Assembly: GCA_900299285.1 (NCBI GenBank)
Contig: OMJF01000146.1
Coordinates: 1-32,706 of the forward strand
Direction: 5' to 3'
Length of the DNA stretch: 32,706 nt
Source of the DNA: Anabaena sp. 54
GTDB taxonomy: Bacteria > Cyanobacteriota > Cyanobacteriia > Cyanobacteriales > Nostocaceae
The notes under the pieces are model-generated. The model did no database searches, was not told where the DNA came from, and saw only the letters and a program-made list of their open reading frames with translations. The position numbers were made by a program, and so were the translations under genes. Shown in pieces: positions 32,602 through 32,706 of the stretch. Every line of letters begins with the position of its first letter. Position 1 is the first letter of the stretch.

Positions 32602-32706
32602 TGGTTGGGTTTCGCTGTTGCTATAACCAACCTACAATTGGTTAGGTTTCGCTGTTGCTATAACCAACCTACAATTGGTTAGGTTTCGCTGTTGCTATAA
32701 CCAACC
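32602..32706. repeat. 37-bp tandem repeat running off the window
   Basis: Units begin at 32602, 32639 and 32676, the last cut by the window end after 31 bases. Each is a degenerate copy of the hairpin core of the 130-bp unit (GGTT(A/G)GGTTTCGCTGTTGC then TATAACCAACCTACAATT), with mutations that weaken the stem. No spacers separate the units. Confidence 0.88.

Noticed and set aside
32602..32706. 37-bp periodic repeat that resembles a CRISPR array by repeat length
   Set aside because: The units abut directly with no spacers, they are variants of the hairpin core in the adjacent 130-bp repeat, and no cas genes are visible.

Overview
The window is most likely chromosomal DNA of a gas-vacuolate filamentous cyanobacterium of the Nostocales (Anabaena / Dolichospermum / Aphanizomenon type). 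The evidence is a Nostocales-type gas vesicle cluster with a 33-residue-repeat GvpC, scattered HIP1 octamers (GCGATCGC), and cyanobacterial housekeeping genes: a 1005-residue PEP carboxylase, GlcD, a DUF2227 protein and an SLH-domain surface protein.

Positions 1-10226 hold the gas vesicle locus on the + strand: the 3' end of gvpA, then gvpC, gvpN, gvpJ, gvpK, gvpF and gvpG. gvpV follows on the opposite strand with its own terminator, and the + strand resumes with a second GvpF/L-family gene (gvpW-like), a duplicated ArsA/GET3-like ATPase and a double-AAA CDC48-like ATPase. The two ATPases probably act as chaperones or remodelling factors for the hydrophobic shell proteins. Several gvp genes carry internal in-frame tandem repeats (gvpC, gvpJ, gvpG), and the spacers hold strong hairpins.

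Positions 10408-17151 hold a compact five-gene block on the - strand, clearly AT-richer than its surroundings (about 22-30% GC in lines I counted, against 35-38% in flanking genes). In transcription order it encodes a membrane-anchored MutS-like ATPase, a multi-pass membrane protein with histidine clusters, an alpha-oxoamine synthase (the serine palmitoyltransferase / BioF family), and two related FemX/CelD-type GNAT acyltransferases. I know no described system with this composition. The best guess is synthesis of an amino-ketone or sphingoid-like lipid that is N-acylated and possibly oxidised. This is the main candidate for something new.

Positions 17415-23648 hold, on the - strand, DUF2227-mazG and then glcD, pgsA, an OLD/RloA-like ATPase and a DUF4276/TOPRIM-like partner, which resembles a two-gene phage-defence module. 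Between these groups, on the + strand, lie tRNA-Val(UAC) and an unrecognised 56-codon gene with a near-consensus promoter and a terminator.

Positions 23811-32276 hold a large phosphorylase-kinase-alpha/beta (GH15-like) protein (-), ppc (+) and an SLH-domain exported protein (-). The last 370 bases are a 130-bp direct duplication followed by a 37-bp tandem repeat that runs off the window.
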